From: Erpobdella octoculata
Taxonomy: Eukaryota; Annelida; Clitellata; Hirudinida; Erpobdellidae
DNA: 64,000 nucleotides
Direction of reading: 5' to 3'
Assembly (NCBI GenBank): GCA_963978895.1
Contig: OZ022246.1
Location: 20,510,677-20,574,676, forward strand
In this document: positions 61,401 through 64,000 of the stretch, piece by piece
Layout: each line of letters opens with the position of its first letter
Position numbering within the stretch: position 1 is the first letter of the stretch
Program-made: the position numbers and the translations under genes
Notes under the pieces: model-generated
Database searches by the model: none
Told to the model about the DNA's origin: nothing
The model's input: only the letters and a program-made list of their open reading frames with translations

Positions 61401-64000
61401 GTTTAGTCTGTTCCAACTCCTCGAGGTATAACAGACAGTGCATTTTATTTACATAGTTGTTTCTATTCAACGGATGGTTGAAAGCAGGATCGTGCGTAAT
61501 TTTATCGATATCTTTCGTCTTGTATTTATCGAAATCTAAGTTTTCTTTAGAGTGTTCAAAGCAAATTATTCTGTTATTGGATGTCCACCTGGATGTTGTA
61601 TCACAGAACATTGATGAATCATCTCATTAACGATCAGGTAATAAAATGTTGATAGTAAAATTTTTCCTTACCTGTCCAGCGTTAAATCAGATCGAAGTTT
61701 GGAGAGATTGTTTAGTTTTTGCGCCGAACCGATTTCACACCTGAGAGTTCTGCTAACGACGGGCTTTGAACCGAAGTCGAATACGACAACTTGACTGAAA
61801 GTACCAAACATTGCACACTCGAATTTCACAAACACGCGATACTCCGAACTGGAATTTGATTTGAAAAAGACTCCTTCGAAGCATTGTTCGTTTCGGTTTT
61901 TATCTCCGTCTCCTTTACTCCTCATCAAACAGAAATTCCGTCGACTGTTCTGCTCCAGCAGGAAAACTTTAAAAAGTTCTTTTTTCCCCTTATATTTAAT
62001 TTAAATATATAAAATAAAATCACTTAATCGATACAATTCATTACTTATCATGCTTTTAGATTTAAAAAACAACTCCAACTCACTGAAATAATAGTAAACT
62101 CCCAAAAAAATTCACTGTTTTTATTAGAAGATTTGAAAAGAAGTTCAGATTCTGAAGTGATTCTAACACCATCAAGATGTTCAGTTATCTGAATCAAATA
62201 AAGATAAATATTAATTAGTTAAGTCTCAAAACAAAAATTATGTTTTTATTAAATTTCTAAGATTTTCACAATTCAAACTAACGATGCTCGATTTCAGTTC
62301 AGCTTTGTCGTACTCTTCGATCAGCTCGCTGGTGAGCGAAAGCATGTGATCTTGTTTTGCCTTGTCCCATTTTGTCTTCTTCCATTTCGCTCTCTCGATC
62401 CATTCATCCAGTTCATCAGGGTTGTGTGCGTACGTGCAATAGTTGTATTCGTCCGGAGTTCCGGAGTAGATGCATTTATTGGTCTGATGCCTGTACGTAA
62501 TAAAAAACATCGATGTTTATTTATATTTATTCGTCTGATGCCTGTACGTAATAAGAAACATCGATGTTTATTTATATTTATTCGTCTGATGCCTGTACAT
62601 AATAAGAAACACAGATGTTTATTTATATTTATTCGTCTGATACCTGTACGTAATAAGAAACATCGATGTTTATTTATATTTATTCATCTGATACCTGTAC
62701 GTAATAAGAAACATCAATAATGTTTATTTATATTTATTCGTCTGATGCCTGTACGTAATAAAAAACATCGATGTTTATTTATATTTATTCGTCTGATGCC
62801 TGTATGTATAAGAAACATCGATGTTTATTTATATTTATTCGTCTGATGCCTGTACATAATAAGAAACACAGATGTTTATTTATATTTATTCGTCTGATGC
62901 CTGTACATAATAAGAAACACAGATGTTTATTTATATTTATTCGTCTGATGCCTGTACGTAATAAGAAATACCTATGTTTATTTGAATTTATTTGTTCGAT
63001 GCTTGTATGCAACAAGAAACACTGATGTTTATCCAAATTTTTCAGCTATTTTTGAGAATTATTTATTATCAATAGCAATGATCTTTTGTAACACATATAT
63101 ATTTTTCAAAAAACCATTTGCAACTGATATGAAGTCCTTTTAACCAATTTATGTTTAGTGTTTGTGCTAAAAACTTCACATATCGCATAAGCAAAGAAAA
63201 CATGAATCATTTAAAAAAGGCTTTATTAAATTTTAAATTATAATTAAAAACAAATTAATGTAGCTCAGCAAACCTTTCACACAATTTGAAGGATTCAGAA
63301 AGTGGGGGCGTTCTGTAGTTCCACTGCATGTCCATATCAGTTTTAATGTTCCTGGCATGTTTTCTGGTATTGTTGTGAACTTCCATGTTCTTCTTGCTCT
63401 CAAAATACAGCTCACAGTAGAAGCAATAATACTGCTCTTTCTGAGGTATGATGCAGATATCAGGTTGTAATGGAACTTTCCATGCATAGAAATTAGATGA
63501 AAAAGATTTTTTTTGTTCATCCTTCTTTGGCTGGACACTGCAGTGTTCCACAACCAAGCTCAATTCACTCACTAAATGAAATTGGAAGATTAAAAATAAC
63601 ATAGATGGAATTTAAAAAACTTGTTTTCCAATAAATTAAAATCAAAATACCTCTTTGTTGTATCATCCACTTCCACGTATCAATTTCTTCTTGACTGTGT
63701 CCGAACTGACATTGGTCGAAATCACAAGTTTCCTTGTTCTGGATTCTCCGACATATCTTAAAAGCATGATCGCGTGGAATGTGCCTCGGCAATGGCTTCA
63801 GCTCTTTCTTAGCCTTGGGCAGATAGAAAATGAAGCTGCTTGTCCACGCGTGTTTTCTAGGACCATTGCAGCAGTCAGTTCCTACTTCTTCAAAAGAGAC
63901 CTTTCTTATCAGCCAACAATTCAAGCATATTTTTTTGACAACATGCGGAGGGGGAGATACATTCTGTTTCTCTTCAGTCGGACTGTTTTGTTTTTTTGAC
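49424..64000 (-). CDS. HELZ2: HELZ2-like helicase-RNB nuclease-helicase protein (5' end beyond window)
   Basis: Twenty-one exons in coding order: A 63651-64000 (open to the window edge), B 63274-63571, C 62283-62490, D 62084-62188, E 61672-61949, F 61373-61588, G 60980-61101, H 60734-60884, I 60456-60650, J 58900-59091, K 58027-58798, L 57874-57955, M 54161-57803, N 53972-54057, O 53629-53892, P 50706-51118, Q 50424-50633, R 50131-50355, S 49894-50047, T 49616-49783, U 49424-49548. About 2,750 residues are visible and every junction is in phase. Seen: a CCCH finger (CRRIQNKETCDFDQCQFGH), a C2H2 finger (CFYCELYF...H...H), and a second C/H cluster in exon C. Helicase 1 has GPFGTGKT, DEAGQD, GDHKQL, QNYRNH and STVR. 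The RNB domain has IDGEDTRDLDDAI, keeping all four metal-binding Asp, and HFTSPIRRY. Helicase 2 has GPPGTGKT, DECG, GDHMQLQP, IQYRM, STVR and ALTRAKNG. This order is that of HELZ2/PRIC285. In vertebrates HELZ2 is interferon-induced, a nuclear receptor coactivator and an RNB-family ribonuclease; its role here is unknown. Intron L-M uses a GC donor. Exon H donor GTAAGA is preferred because it keeps phase. Confidence 0.93.
50298..50379. repeat. Source of the 82-bp duplication (exon R start)
   Basis: Covers the last part of the intron before exon R, its acceptor (CTGCAG) and the first 58 bp of the exon, and is identical to 49,356-49,437. This copy is in the correct place for the helicase 2 reading frame, so it is taken as the source. 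Confidence 0.85.
51265..51420 (+). mobile_element. tRNA-derived SINE, copy 2, intronic
   Basis: A box TGGTTTAGTGGC (51,275-51,286), B box GGTCCGAATCT (51,318-51,328), then the same body as the copy at 9,517 and an A-rich tail. It lies in the intron between exons O and P of the HELZ2-like gene, antisense to it. This copy has a 10-bp insertion (AGAGTTTACT) relative to the first. Confidence 0.75.
51425..51600. repeat. TAGATATATAGATAGGAAATA degenerate repeat
   Basis: About five imperfect units of 35-40 bp following the SINE tail, intronic. Confidence 0.6.
51795..51880. repeat. 24-bp minisatellite, 3.5 copies
   Basis: Perfect copies of AGCTGACCATAAAAATGAAC plus ACAT, intronic. Confidence 0.92.
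52074..53259. mobile_element. TTAA-flanked terminal-inverted-repeat element, non-autonomous
   Basis: TTAA at 52,074-52,077 and 53,256-53,259 bracket a 1,178-bp segment with a perfect 13-bp inverted end, GCTTCTGCGTCCC. The interior contains many ACGATACGA and GATACGAGAC motifs in both directions and no transposase-like frame. TTAA target duplication is the piggyBac habit, but the ends do not begin with the usual CCC, so the superfamily stays open. It lies in the intron between exons O and P of the HELZ2-like gene. Confidence 0.6.
59580..59880. repeat. Intronic repeats: GACTAGTTGG array and a duplicated 100-bp segment
   Basis: At 59,570-59,640 GACTAGTTGGRCTGGC-like units repeat. At about 59,667-59,800 a segment containing TACTTTTT...CAAAACTTTATAC...TCCTCCAGAA occurs twice. 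GTGGGGGTAGCCATAAGTA resembles GTGAGGGATAGCCGTAAGTA near 42,552, so this is a dispersed family. Confidence 0.5.
60308..60385. repeat. Perfect 31-bp inverted repeat of a tRNA-like head
   Basis: Arms 60,308-60,338 and 60,355-60,385 are perfect inverse copies, with a 16-bp loop. Each arm contains TGGCAGAGCGGTAGAGCG, a tRNA A-box-like sequence. No B box is present. It lies in intron I-J of the HELZ2-like gene and would form a strong hairpin in the transcript. Confidence 0.93.
62484..63035. repeat. 51-bp minisatellite in a HELZ2-like intron, about 10-11 copies
   Basis: Units of 51 bp, each containing TCTGATGCCTGTACGTAATA, AGAAACATCGATGTT and TATTTATATTTATTCG. On the gene's strand each unit reads TTACGTACAG|GCATCAGAC, the same as the real 3' splice site of exon C (62,490/62,491) plus its first bases. 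The array therefore ends on a functional splice junction. The 17-residue periodic open frames are an artefact of the 51-bp period. Confidence 0.93.

Overview
The window comes from the nuclear genome of an invertebrate animal. It is AT-rich and full of micro- and minisatellites, has many short (about 70-400 bp) GT-AG introns, and carries tRNA-derived SINEs, hAT-like MITEs and a complete LTR retrotransposon. The host genes have clear animal orthologues (ARHGAP18/28/40, ALYREF/THOC4, HELZ2). A lophotrochozoan such as an annelid or mollusc would fit, but the sequence does not settle the phylum. Layout: 1-26.5 kb has no gene I can support. It holds tandem repeats (32-bp satellites at 1.46 and 5.86 kb; GGT, TA, GA, AAAT and TATG arrays), two related hAT-type MITEs, a SINE, a foldback-like element and a few orphan exon-like open frames. 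26,533-42,230 (minus) is a 16-exon RhoGAP gene of the ARHGAP18/28/40 family (600 codons, all junction phases consistent). 27,087-33,999 (plus) is a complete 6.9-kb LTR retrotransposon lying antisense inside intron 13 of that gene. Its LTRs look identical, its TSD is 5 bp, and it has one uninterrupted 1742-codon gag-pol frame. 42.2-47.2 kb is repeat-rich intergenic DNA with one possible 76-residue membrane microprotein. 47,243-49,030 (plus) is a six-exon ALYREF/THOC4 gene. 49,424-64,000 (minus, 5' end beyond the window) is a 21-exon HELZ2-like gene with CCCH and C2H2 zinc fingers, helicase 1, an RNB exoribonuclease and helicase 2. Most notable is the retrotransposon. Its reverse transcriptase and RNase H are Ty3/Gypsy-like, but the integrase lies upstream of them (gag-PR-IN-RT-RH), which is the Ty1/Copia order and is known in Gypsy relatives only from the Gmr1 group. 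It also carries five near-identical 29-residue repeats between protease and integrase and an Asp-Gly-Gly protease site. In the HELZ2-like gene three structural oddities stand out: a 51-bp minisatellite built from the gene's own 3' splice site, a perfect 82-bp copy of an internal intron-exon junction pasted into the last exon where it supplies the stop codon, and a GC-AG intron. ALYREF (mRNA export), HELZ2 (RNA helicase/nuclease) and ARHGAP18-like (Rho signalling) are ordinary neighbours with no sign of acting as a unit; ALYREF and the HELZ2-like gene converge with only about 0.4 kb between their stop codons.
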